64,000 nt of DNA from DASSQJ01 sp963772645 (lineage in GTDB: Bacteria > Actinomycetota > Actinomycetes > Actinomycetales > Dermatophilaceae). The notes below the pieces were generated by a model. It had not been told where the DNA came from. It saw only the letters and a list, made by a program, of their open reading frames with translations, and did no database searches. Shown one piece after another: positions 37,524 through 45,006 of the stretch. The stretch lies in contig CAVYYD010000005.1 of NCBI GenBank assembly GCA_963772645.1, positions 1 through 64,000 of the forward strand. Reading direction: 5' to 3'. Position numbers and translations under genes: made by a program. Within the stretch, counting starts at the first letter, position 1. Each line of letters opens with the position of its first letter.

Positions 37524-38162
37524 ATGCCCCTCACCCGTGAGCAGATGGCCGCCCGGGCCGCCGCCGAGCTCGAGGACGGCGCGTACGTCAACCTCGGGAT
37601 CGGCCTGCCGACCCTGGTGCCCAACTACGTCCCCGACGACGTCGAGATCGTCCTGCAGTCCGAGAACGGCATCCTCGGCGTCGGCGCCTACCCGAGCGAG
37701 GAGGCCGTGGACCCCGACCTCATCAACGCCGGCAAGGAGACCGTCACCGTCCGGCGCGGCTCCTCCTACTTCGACTCGGCGACGAGCTTCGGGATGATCC
37801 GCGGGGGCAAGGTCGACGCCGCGATCCTCGGCGCGATGCAGGTCTCGGCGACCGGCGACATCGCCAACTGGATGATCCCCGGAAAGATGGTCAAGGGCAT
37901 GGGCGGCGCGATGGACCTGGTCCACGGTGCGAAGAAGGTCGTCGTCCTCATGGAGCACGTCGCCAAGGACGGCTCGCACAAGATCGTCGCCGAGTGCTCG
38001 CTGCCGCTGACCGGCAAGGGCGTCGTCCAGCGGATCATCACCGACCTGGCGGTCATGGACGTCACCGACGACGGGCTCGTCCTGCGCGAGCTCGCCCCGG
38101 ACGTCACCGAGGAGCAGGTGCGCCAGGCGACCGGCGCCCCCTTCACCACCGACCTGGCCTGA
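37524..38162 (+). CDS. scoB: 3-oxoacid (succinyl-) CoA-transferase subunit B
   Basis: The 212-residue beta subunit, with the catalytic glutamate in the VLQSENGILGVG motif near residue 50. YVNLGIGLPTLVPNYV, SYFDSATSFGMIRGGKVDAAILGAMQVS, and DLVHGAKKVVVLMEHVAKDG are conserved. AAGGAGG lies 9 nt before the ATG, at the end of scoA. It forms the heterodimer/tetramer with ScoA. Both subunits are in a clean frame with normal lengths. No regulator is adjacent. Confidence 0.95.
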   Translation: MPLTREQMAARAAAELEDGAYVNLGIGLPTLVPNYVPDDVEIVLQSENGILGVGAYPSEEAVDPDLINAGKETVTVRRGSSYFDSATSFGMIRGGKVDAAILGAMQVSATGDIANWMIPGKMVKGMGGAMDLVHGAKKVVVLMEHVAKDGSHKIVAECSLPLTGKGVVQRIITDLAVMDVTDDGLVLRELAPDVTEEQVRQATGAPFTTDLA

Positions 38163-38173
38163 GCGACACGCCG

Positions 38174-38179
38174 TAGGGT
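38174..38179 (+). promoter_or_regulatory. -10 box deciding the GT2 start at 38187
   Basis: TAGGGT ends 7 nt before GTG 38187. An in-frame GTG at 38178 overlaps the box and is therefore rejected. Confidence 0.5.
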
Positions 38180-38186
38180 GACGCGG

Positions 38187-39113
38187 GTGACCGCCCCGCT
38201 CGTCGTCGTCGCCGTCGGCACCCGCGGGCGTCCCGACGGCCTGCGCCGCCTGCTCGCCTCGCTCGGCGCGCAGACCGGGCTCGACGGTGTCGGGACCGCG
38301 GTCGTCGTCGTCGACAACGACCCCGAGGGCAGCGCCCGCGCGGTGGCGCAGTCGCCGGGCGCGCGCTGGCCGCTGGTGTACGTCGTGGAGCCGGAGCCCG
38401 GCATCCCGGCGGTGCGCCGCACCGGGGTCCGGCACGCCCTCGAGCTCGGCGCCGACGCCGTCGTCTTCGTCGACGACGACGAGGAGGCCCCGCCCCCCTG
38501 GCTCGCCACCCTCGTCGGCCACTGGCGCTCCTCCGGCGCGGATGCCGTGACCGGCCCGGTGCTGCGCCGGCTGCCCGACGGCGCGCCCGGCTGGGCCCGC
38601 CACGCCGACCACTTCGACACCCGGGGCAGCCACCGCACCGGCGAGCGCCTCGGCAAGGCGTACACCGGCAACGCGCTCGTCTCCCGCCGGGTGTTCCAGC
38701 GCCTCGACTCCTGGTTCGACGACGCGTTCCGCTTCACCGGGTCGAGCGACCTGCACTTCTTCCTCATGGTGCGGCGGGCGGGCTTCGTCATCGAGTGGTG
38801 CGACGAGGCGGTGATGACCGAGGACGTCCCCGCGGCCCGGCTCAGCTGGCGGTGGTACCTGGCCCGCGGCTACCGGTCCGGGATCGGCGACACGGTCGCC
38901 CGCCGGCTCGTCGACCCGGGCGCGCGCTCCACGCTGACCTGCGTGGCCCGCGGCGTGGCCCGGCTCGGCCACGGTCTCGTCCTCGCCCCGCTGGCGGTGG
39001 TCCGGCCCGAGTACCGCTCGTTCGCGGCCCGCCGGCTCGCCTCGGGCGCCGGCTCGCTCGTCGGGCTGCTCGGTGCCCGCTACGAGGAGTACCGGCGCAG
39101 CGACTCGGTCTGA
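38187..39113 (+). CDS. Glycosyltransferase family 2
   Basis: A 308-residue enzyme: LVVVAVGTRGRPDGLRRLL, TAVVVVDNDPEG, AVRRTGVRHALELGADAVVFVDDDEE (with the DDDE metal motif), and the acceptor region NALVSRRVFQRLDSWFDDAFRFTGSSDLHFFLMVRRAGF. The C-terminus SWRWYLARGYRSGIGDT and a basic amphipathic tail are typical of GT2 enzymes that act at the membrane without spanning it. It starts 24 nt after scoB but probably has its own leaderless promoter. It likely works with the following GT28-like gene and LCP genes on an envelope polymer. Confidence 0.85.
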   Translation: MTAPLVVVAVGTRGRPDGLRRLLASLGAQTGLDGVGTAVVVVDNDPEGSARAVAQSPGARWPLVYVVEPEPGIPAVRRTGVRHALELGADAVVFVDDDEEAPPPWLATLVGHWRSSGADAVTGPVLRRLPDGAPGWARHADHFDTRGSHRTGERLGKAYTGNALVSRRVFQRLDSWFDDAFRFTGSSDLHFFLMVRRAGFVIEWCDEAVMTEDVPAARLSWRWYLARGYRSGIGDTVARRLVDPGARSTLTCVARGVARLGHGLVLAPLAVVRPEYRSFAARRLASGAGSLVGLLGARYEEYRRSDSV

Positions 39114-39244
39114 CCCGGTGGGATGGGGCGACGAGCGCCGGGCCCCGCGGCCGGTCCGGGGCGCCGCGAGGGACACGCCGAGTGAGGCCCGCGGCCTCCG
39201 GCACCGGCCAGGGCGCGCCGCCCGCGCGTGGCATCATCGGGGCC

Positions 39245-40330
39245 ATGCCGCGCCACCGCGGGGAGGCCCCCGTCGCCCTCCTCATGTCGAGCAACGGCAC
39301 CGGGATGGGCCACCTCATCCGGCTCCTCGCCTACCAGCGCCACCTCCCCGCCGACGTGCGGGCGCACGTCGTGTCGCTGAGCCAGGCGGTGCCCGCGGTC
39401 GCCGCCCTCGGCCTGCCCTACGAGTACCTGCCGAGCCAGGAGGCCACCGGGCTCGGGTCGGCCGAGTGGAGGTCGCTGTTCACCGAGCGCATCCTCGAGG
39501 TGCTGGGGCGGGTGCGCCCCGAGGTCCTCGTCTTCGACGGGACCAGCCCCTACCCCGGCCTCGACCGCGCCCTCGCGTCGAGCCCCGGCACCCGGTCGGT
39601 GTGGTCGCGGCGGGCGATGTGGCAGGAGGGCCGCAACGCGCACCAGCTCGACAAGGAGGCCTGGTTCGACGTCGTCCTGGAGCCCGGCGACCTCGCCGCC
39701 CCGGCCGACCGCGGGGCCACGGTCGGCCGGCCGGCCACCCGGGTGCGGCCGGTCACGCTCGTCGACCCCGAGACGGTCAGCGACCGGGCCACCGCCCGCC
39801 GCGCGCTCGACCTGCCCGCCGAGGGCCCGCTCGCGCTCGTCGCGCTCGGCTCGGGCAACCTCAAGGACACCACCGGGGAGGTCGACGCGGCCGTCGCGGC
39901 CCTGGCCGCGCGGGGGGTGGGCGTCTGCGTCACCTCGCCCGCGATCGCCGAGCGGGCCACCGAGCGGGCCGACGTCCACCTCGTGCGCCACTTCCCGCTG
40001 GCGGAGCACCTCGGCGCGTTCGACGTCGCGGTCTCGGCGGCCGGGTACAACTCCTTCCACGAGCACCTGCGGCTCGGGCTGCCGACGCTCTTCGTGCCCA
40101 CCGAGACCTCGCGCCTCGACGACCAGGTGGCCCGGGCGCGGTACGCCGACGACCAGGGCTGGGCGGTCGCCGCCGGCACCCTGACCGGGGGCGCGGCCGA
40201 CGCCGCGGTCGACCGCCTGCTCGCCGACGGAGCGGCGATGGCGCGGCGGGCGCGGTCGGCGGACCCCGGCAACGGGGCCCCGGAGGCGGCGGCGGTCCTC
40301 GCCGGCCTGCTCGAGGGGGTGAGCGCGTGA
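39245..40330 (+). CDS. GT28/MurG-like glycosyltransferase
   Basis: A 361-residue GT-B enzyme. The N-terminus VALLMSSNGTGMGHLIRLLAYQRHL is the MurG-type glycine-rich loop (GTGMGH), and LPSQEATGLGSAEW, VFDGTSPYPGLDRALA, VWSRRAMWQEGRNAHQLDKEAW, and VALGSGNLKDTTGEVDAAVAAL follow. AAGYNSFHEHLRLGLPTLFVPTETSRLDDQVARARYADD is the donor-binding region with the conserved Glu/Gln pattern. It probably transfers a sugar onto a lipid-linked acceptor. ATG 39245 is the best start. It overlaps the next gene by 4 nt, implying joint translation. Confidence 0.82.
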   Translation: MPRHRGEAPVALLMSSNGTGMGHLIRLLAYQRHLPADVRAHVVSLSQAVPAVAALGLPYEYLPSQEATGLGSAEWRSLFTERILEVLGRVRPEVLVFDGTSPYPGLDRALASSPGTRSVWSRRAMWQEGRNAHQLDKEAWFDVVLEPGDLAAPADRGATVGRPATRVRPVTLVDPETVSDRATARRALDLPAEGPLALVALGSGNLKDTTGEVDAAVAALAARGVGVCVTSPAIAERATERADVHLVRHFPLAEHLGAFDVAVSAAGYNSFHEHLRLGLPTLFVPTETSRLDDQVARARYADDQGWAVAAGTLTGGAADAAVDRLLADGAAMARRARSADPGNGAPEAAAVLAGLLEGVSA

Positions 40331-40959
40331 ACGGCGACGGTGACCGGCGGCTGCGCCGGCTGGCGGGCCGGGCCCGGCGGGTGCCGGGGCTGCGCTCGGT
40401 CGGCAGCGGGCTGCTGCCCCGGGTGCGCTCCAGCGCGGTGCTCACCGACGCCGTCCGCCGGGTCTTCCCGCCCGAGCCCGGGCTCGGCGCGGTCCGCCGG
40501 CCGTTCCGGGCCGGGCGCCACCTCACCGGCGCCGACGTGGACCTGCTCCCGGTCGTCGCGTTCGACCTGCTCGACGTCGCCCCCGACCACCTGGCGGCCG
40601 CGGTCGAGGCGGTCGCCGCGCTCCAGCGCTCGACCCGGGCCTTCCGGCCGGTGCTCGTCCTCGGCCGGCCCGAGCCGGCCCTCGCCCGCGAGCACGGCTA
40701 CGTCGTCGAGCTGGTGCCGTCCGCGCAGGAGTGGTGGGGCGCGCCGGAGGACCACGCCGCCCACGTCGCGCGCCGGCTGGTCTCGGTCCGGGAGGGCTTC
40801 CGGCCCTGGCACGTGGTCCGGCTCGGCCCGGACGGCACCGTGCCGGCCCGTGACGCCGACGTGCTGGCCGCCGTGCGCACCGTCCTCGGCGACGACCTCG
40901 ACGTCCGGGTCCTCGCTACCCCGCCGGTGGCCGGAGGAGGCGACCCGGCCGGGAGGTGA
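40327..40959 (+). CDS. Hypothetical protein coupled to the GT28-like gene
   Basis: A 210-residue protein of unknown function. It begins with an Arg-rich stretch (RRLRRLAGRARRVPGLRSVGSG), then has a predicted globular domain with hydrophobic strands (LLPVVAFDLLDVAPDHLAAAVEAVAALQ, PVLVLGRPEPALAREHGYVVELVPSAQEWW), and no signal or membrane segment. RPVLVLGRPEPALAREHGY suggests a Rossmann-like strand-helix pair, but I cannot assign a family. GTG 40327 overlaps the GT28 stop by 4 nt. Its last 44 nt overlap the convergent GT2 gene's C-terminus. Function in glycan export or signalling is unknown. Confidence 0.65.
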   Translation: MNGDGDRRLRRLAGRARRVPGLRSVGSGLLPRVRSSAVLTDAVRRVFPPEPGLGAVRRPFRAGRHLTGADVDLLPVVAFDLLDVAPDHLAAAVEAVAALQRSTRAFRPVLVLGRPEPALAREHGYVVELVPSAQEWWGAPEDHAAHVARRLVSVREGFRPWHVVRLGPDGTVPARDADVLAAVRTVLGDDLDVRVLATPPVAGGGDPAGR

Positions 40960-41944
40960 GGAAGCCCCACCCCCACGACCAGTGCATCGTCGCGAGGACC
41001 GGGCCGGCCGCCAGCCGGGTCCGCCACGACTCGCCGCGGGTGATCGCCGCCCCTCCCACCGCGACCGCCGCGAGGTACCCCGCGGGCACGAGGAGGGCCG
41101 GGGACCAGCGCAGCCCGGCAAGCGTCGCCGCGCTCGTGCCGAGGACCATCGTCGGCGGTGCGAGGTACCGGGCCGAGACCGTCCCCTCGTGCAGCGTGGA
41201 CACGACGCGGCGCCACCGCCCGTAGTCGCGGTACTGCCGCGCGAGCGAGCGCAGGCTCGGGCGGGGGCGGTAGGTGACGACGAGCTCCGGGGTGAACCAC
41301 ACGGTGCCCCCCGAGGCGCGGATGCGGTGGTTCAGCTCCCAGTCCTGGGTGCGGGTGAAGCGCCGGTCGAAGCCGCCGACCCGGTCCAGGGCCGAGCGGC
41401 GGAACGCCCCGAGGTAGACGGTGTCGACAGCGCCCGCCTCGCCTCCGGTGTGGAACCGGGACGAGCCGACCCCGAGCGGGCTGCGCATCGCGGCGGCGAC
41501 GGCCCGCTCGAACGGCGTCGTGCCCCGCGCGTCCATCGTCCCGCCGACGTTGTCGGCCCCGGTCTCGCGCAGCACCCGGACGGCGGTGCTCACGTAGTCC
41601 GGGGGGATCTCGGCGTGGCCGTCGACGCGGACGACGACGTCACCGGTGGCCGCGGCCACGGCGGCGTTGAGCGCGTCCGGGGTGCGTCCGGTCGGGTTGG
41701 CCACCAGGCGCACCCGGGCGTCGTCCGCGGCGAGCCGGCGGGCGACCTCGTCGGTGGCGTCCTGGGACGGGCCGAGCGCGAGGACCACCTCGAGCGGGCC
41801 GTCCCAGTCCTGGCCGAGGACCCGGGCCACGGCCCCGGCGAGGTGCCGCTCCTCGTCGAGGACGGGCATGACGACGCTGACCAGGGGTCGGTCGGGCAGG
41901 TCGGGGGCGGGCGCCGGGTCGGGCGAGGGGGTGAGCGCGTTCAT
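40916..41944 (-). CDS. ExoA-like GT2 glycosyltransferase with C-terminal membrane segments
   Basis: A 342-residue GT2: LVSVVMPVLDEERHLAGAVARVLGQ, EVVLALGPSQDATDEVARR, NPTGRTPDALNAAVAAATGDVVVRVDGHAEIPPDYV (DGH metal motif), VDTVYLGAFRRSALDRVGGFDRRFTRTQDWELNHRIRASGG (acceptor and ED/QDWE signature). Residues 225-340 have basic and hydrophobic helices that dock the protein at the membrane. The ExoA-like motif GHAEIP suggests an addition step to a polyprenyl-linked oligosaccharide. Its start lies 9 nt from the LCP stop upstream, so the two are probably one operon. The 3' end overlaps the convergent gene by 44 nt. Confidence 0.85.
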   Translation of the reverse strand: MNALTPSPDPAPAPDLPDRPLVSVVMPVLDEERHLAGAVARVLGQDWDGPLEVVLALGPSQDATDEVARRLAADDARVRLVANPTGRTPDALNAAVAAATGDVVVRVDGHAEIPPDYVSTAVRVLRETGADNVGGTMDARGTTPFERAVAAAMRSPLGVGSSRFHTGGEAGAVDTVYLGAFRRSALDRVGGFDRRFTRTQDWELNHRIRASGGTVWFTPELVVTYRPRPSLRSLARQYRDYGRWRRVVSTLHEGTVSARYLAPPTMVLGTSAATLAGLRWSPALLVPAGYLAAVAVGGAAITRGESWRTRLAAGPVLATMHWSWGWGFLTSRPGRLLRPPAG

Positions 41945-41953
41945 CGCGGCCCA

Positions 41954-43483
41954 TCATCCCGCAGCGCAGACCTCCGAGAGGTCACCGGTGTTGGCGTCGG
42001 GGTCGCTGCCCGGCCGCTCCATCACCGCGGGGGTCGAGGCCGAGGGGGCGGGCGCGGCCGAGGCGCCGGCGGACCCGGCAGTGGACCCGGCGGCGGTCGG
42101 GCCGGGCCGCGCGGAGGCGCTCGCGGCCGGGGCCGTGACCCGCTCGGTCTTCGCGATGGCGTCGGCGACGGTCCGGCGCACGAACGCCGGGTCGTAGTCC
42201 CACGGCTTGATGAGCGGCGGCACGAAGTTGACCGAGGTGAGCTTCTGCTGCTTGGTCCGCACCGCGGTGTCGGCCAGCCCGGCGAGGGCGTCCTGCGGGA
42301 TGTTGGTGCGGAACAGGCCCTTCGTCGCGGCGGCGATGCTGCCGAAGTTGAGGAGCACGGTCCTGGGGTCGAGCTGGTGGACCAGGGCGGTGACGACGCA
42401 CCGCTGGCGCGCCATCCGCTCGTAGTTCGTCGACCCGACCCGGCTGCGGGCGTACCACAGCGCGTGGTAGCCGTCGAGGTGCTGCTGCCCCGGTTCGATG
42501 TACCCGGTGATCGGGGTCTTGTTGCCGCCGATCGGGGTCCGGCGCTGCACGGTGATGTCGAGCCCGCCCATGGCGTCGACGAGGCTCGAGAAGCCCTTGA
42601 GGTCGACGAGGACGTAGTACTGGATGTCGAGCCCGGAGAGGGACTCGACCGCCTCGGTCGTCGCCACGAGCCCGGGGTCGCTGGTCCCGGCCGGGAACTT
42701 CGCGGCGTTGTCCTCGCCCCAGGTGTAGAGGGCGTTGAGGAGGCACTGGTCGCCGCAGGTCCAGCCCTGCGGCATCAGCCGGGCCATCACCGAGCCGGGG
42801 CGGAAGTGGATGTTCTCGGTCTCCCGGGAGAAGCCGAAGAGGACCGCCTTGCCCGTCGTGGCGTCGACGCTGGCGAGCTGGATGCTGTCCGGCCGCAGCC
42901 CGGTGCGCCCGGTGCCGCTGTCCCCACCGAGGAGGAGGACGTTGTACCGGCCGTCGACCGCGCCGGCGGCGGCGCCGGTACCGAACACCGAGGTCATCGC
43001 GGAGCGGGCACTGCCCGCGGCGGTGCCCGCCCAGGCGACCGTCGCCGGCACGAGGAGCAGCGCGACGAGCAGGCCGAGCAGGCCGCGGCGCTGCGGCCGG
43101 GCCAGCCGGTCCGGGCGGCCGAGCCGCCAGGCGTCGACGAGCAGCACGGCCCACGCCAGCGCCAGCGCCGGCAACAGCCACTGGAGGGCCAGCAGGGTCC
43201 AGCGGTGGGTCAGGACGGTGAGCGCCGCCTGCCGGCTCACCAGCCACAGCAGGACGACGACGACCACGGCGCCGACGGTGCCGGCCCACACCCGCAGCGC
43301 GAACCGGCCCACGTCCCGCCGGCCCACGGCCAGCTGCGCGGCGCCCGGCAGGGCCAGGGTGAGGAGCAGCAGGCTGACCGCTCGACGACGGTCGCGCCGG
43401 GGGTCGCCGCGGCGCGTGTCGACCCGGATCGCCTCGCGCTCGTCCTGCCGCTCGAGGACGGCGGCTCCCGGCACAGGTCCCAT
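41954..43483 (-). CDS. LytR-CpsA-Psr (LCP) family ligase with four N-terminal membrane segments
   Basis: A 509-residue LCP protein. About four transmembrane helices in residues 38-150 (VSLLLLTLALPGAAQLAVG, VWAGTVGAVVVVVLLWLV, LALQWLLPALALAWAVLL, LLGLLVALLLVPATVAWAG). Then the LCP domain: NVLLLGGDSGTGRTGLRPDSIQLASVD, GFSRETENIHF, LDIQYYVLVDLKGFSSLVDAMGGLDITV, and YHALWYARSRVGSTNYERMARQRCVV with the conserved arginines. LCP proteins transfer lipid-linked glycans (arabinogalactan-like, teichoic or capsular chains) onto peptidoglycan outside the membrane. The C-terminal Ala/Pro/Ser tail is disordered. ATG 43483 has a GATACT-type box upstream. Divergent to the second LCP gene. Confidence 0.9.
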   Translation of the reverse strand: MGPVPGAAVLERQDEREAIRVDTRRGDPRRDRRRAVSLLLLTLALPGAAQLAVGRRDVGRFALRVWAGTVGAVVVVVLLWLVSRQAALTVLTHRWTLLALQWLLPALALAWAVLLVDAWRLGRPDRLARPQRRGLLGLLVALLLVPATVAWAGTAAGSARSAMTSVFGTGAAAGAVDGRYNVLLLGGDSGTGRTGLRPDSIQLASVDATTGKAVLFGFSRETENIHFRPGSVMARLMPQGWTCGDQCLLNALYTWGEDNAAKFPAGTSDPGLVATTEAVESLSGLDIQYYVLVDLKGFSSLVDAMGGLDITVQRRTPIGGNKTPITGYIEPGQQHLDGYHALWYARSRVGSTNYERMARQRCVVTALVHQLDPRTVLLNFGSIAAATKGLFRTNIPQDALAGLADTAVRTKQQKLTSVNFVPPLIKPWDYDPAFVRRTVADAIAKTERVTAPAASASARPGPTAAGSTAGSAGASAAPAPSASTPAVMERPGSDPDANTGDLSEVCAAG

Positions 43484-43649
43484 GGCCGCCCAGTATCGGC
43501 CGACCGGACCCGGCCCGGGGTGAGGCGCGCCGGGGCGGGAGTGACGCGTGGGGCGCCGCCGGGCGGGCCGCGGTGGCCCCGCGCGCCGGGTCCACCCACC
43601 CGCTGCTGTCACACTGGGTGGTCGGCCACCCCGACCCGAGAGCAAGGAC

Positions 43650-44891
43650 ATGAGCGAGGACGAGCACGCACGGCCGATCCCCCAGGGGTCGGGCCCGGAG
43701 CCGGCGGACGAGGTCTACGTCATCGACACCCGCCGCGGCCGCCCGGCGCCCGGGTCCCGCGCCCCGGCCGCTCCCGGCCCGGGCCGCGGCTCCGACCCCG
43801 GCCCCGCCGACCCCGGCCCCGCCGACGCCGCCCCTGACGCCACCGGCTACGACGAGTACGGACGGCCGGTGCCGCCCTCCGGGCCCGGGCGCCGGCGCCC
43901 ACCCCGGCGCCGCCGGCGCGGCCGCCGGGTCGTCCTCGGCCTCGTCCTCGTCCTGCTGGCCTGGCTGGCGTTCACCGCGTGGGCCCCCTGGCACGCGTGG
44001 TCGACGGTCACCCGGGTCGACACCACGCCGCAGGGGCAGCGCCCCGGCGCCGCGGACGGCCACACCTACCTCCTCGTCGGCTCGGACAGCCGCGAGGGGC
44101 TCACCGCGGAGCAGAAGCGCCGGCTCGGCACCGGCAGCGCCGAGGGCCGCCGCACCGACACGATCATCCTCGTCCACGTGCCCTCCGGCGGCGGGAAGTC
44201 GGCGCTCATCTCCATCCCGCGGGACAGCTACCTGCCGATCCCCGGGCACGGGCGGAACAAGGTCAACGCGGCCTTCTCGATCGGCGGGCCGAAGCTGCTC
44301 GTGCACACCGTCGAGCAGGCGACCGGGCTGCCGCTCGACGGGTACGTCGAGATCGGGCTCGGCGGGTTCGCCAACGTCGTCGACAGCCTCGGGGGCGTGC
44401 ACCTCTGCGTCCCGCGCGCCATCAAGGACGAGAAGGCCCACATCGACCTGGCGAAGGGCTGCCAGACGCTCGACGGCCCGACCGCGCTCGGCTACGTGCG
44501 GGCCCGCTACTCCGACCCCAAGGGCGACATCGGCCGGGCCGAGCGGCAGCGGCAGTTCCTCGGGGCGGTGATGAAGCAGGCGGCCACGCCGTCGACGGTG
44601 CTCGTGCCCTGGCGCTGGTGGGACTTCACCCACGCCGCGGCCGGGAACCTCGTCGTCGGCCGGGACACGACTCTGGTCGACGGCTACCGGGTGCTGGCCG
44701 CGCTGCGCGGCGTCTCCGCCGGCGACACGCTGAGCCTCGTCGTGCCGCTGGCCTCGACGAACACGACGACCGACGCCGGCAGCTCGGTGATCTGGAACGA
44801 CGCCCGCGCCAAGGACCTGTTCACGATGCTGCGCGACGGGACCCCGCTCGACGCCCCGCCGGCCGGCACCGACGGCACCCCGAGCGGCTGA
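43650..44891 (+). CDS. LCP family ligase
   Basis: A 413-residue LCP protein. An N-terminal Pro-rich cytoplasmic region (residues 1-85) leads to one membrane helix (VVLGLVLVLLAWLAFTAW). The LCP domain has YLLVGSDSREGLTAEQKRRLG, RTDTIILVHV, ALISIPRDSYLPIPGHGRNKVNAAFSIGG (the RDSxL and GHG motif), DGYVEIGLGGFANVVDSLGGVHLCVP, and ALGYVRARYSDPKGDIGRAERQRQFL. It probably acts on the same envelope polymer as its neighbours. ATG 43650 is preceded by AAGGA. A GTCCCC-hairpin lies 64 nt past the stop. Confidence 0.92.
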   Translation: MSEDEHARPIPQGSGPEPADEVYVIDTRRGRPAPGSRAPAAPGPGRGSDPGPADPGPADAAPDATGYDEYGRPVPPSGPGRRRPPRRRRRGRRVVLGLVLVLLAWLAFTAWAPWHAWSTVTRVDTTPQGQRPGAADGHTYLLVGSDSREGLTAEQKRRLGTGSAEGRRTDTIILVHVPSGGGKSALISIPRDSYLPIPGHGRNKVNAAFSIGGPKLLVHTVEQATGLPLDGYVEIGLGGFANVVDSLGGVHLCVPRAIKDEKAHIDLAKGCQTLDGPTALGYVRARYSDPKGDIGRAERQRQFLGAVMKQAATPSTVLVPWRWWDFTHAAAGNLVVGRDTTLVDGYRVLAALRGVSAGDTLSLVVPLASTNTTTDAGSSVIWNDARAKDLFTMLRDGTPLDAPPAGTDGTPSG

Positions 44892-44943
44892 CCCGGGGCC
44901 GGGCGGGAGCCTGGCCGGGCACGGGGCCCCCAGCCTCGGCGGT

Positions 44944-44976
44944 TAGACTCGCGCGTCCCCGGGAGGCCCCGGGGAC
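44944..44976 (+). promoter_or_regulatory. TAGACT box followed by a 9-bp hairpin between two LCP genes
   Basis: TAGACT (44944-44949) is followed by a perfect hairpin: GTCCCCGGG (44955-44963), AGGC loop, CCCGGGGAC (44968-44976). Either it terminates the upstream LCP gene, or it opens the leader of the next LCP mRNA if transcription starts near 44956. AAGGAGGG and GTG 45007 follow. Confidence 0.35.
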
Positions 44977-45006
44977 GGCCGTCGAGGATCGAGAAGGAGG
45001 GTCGCG

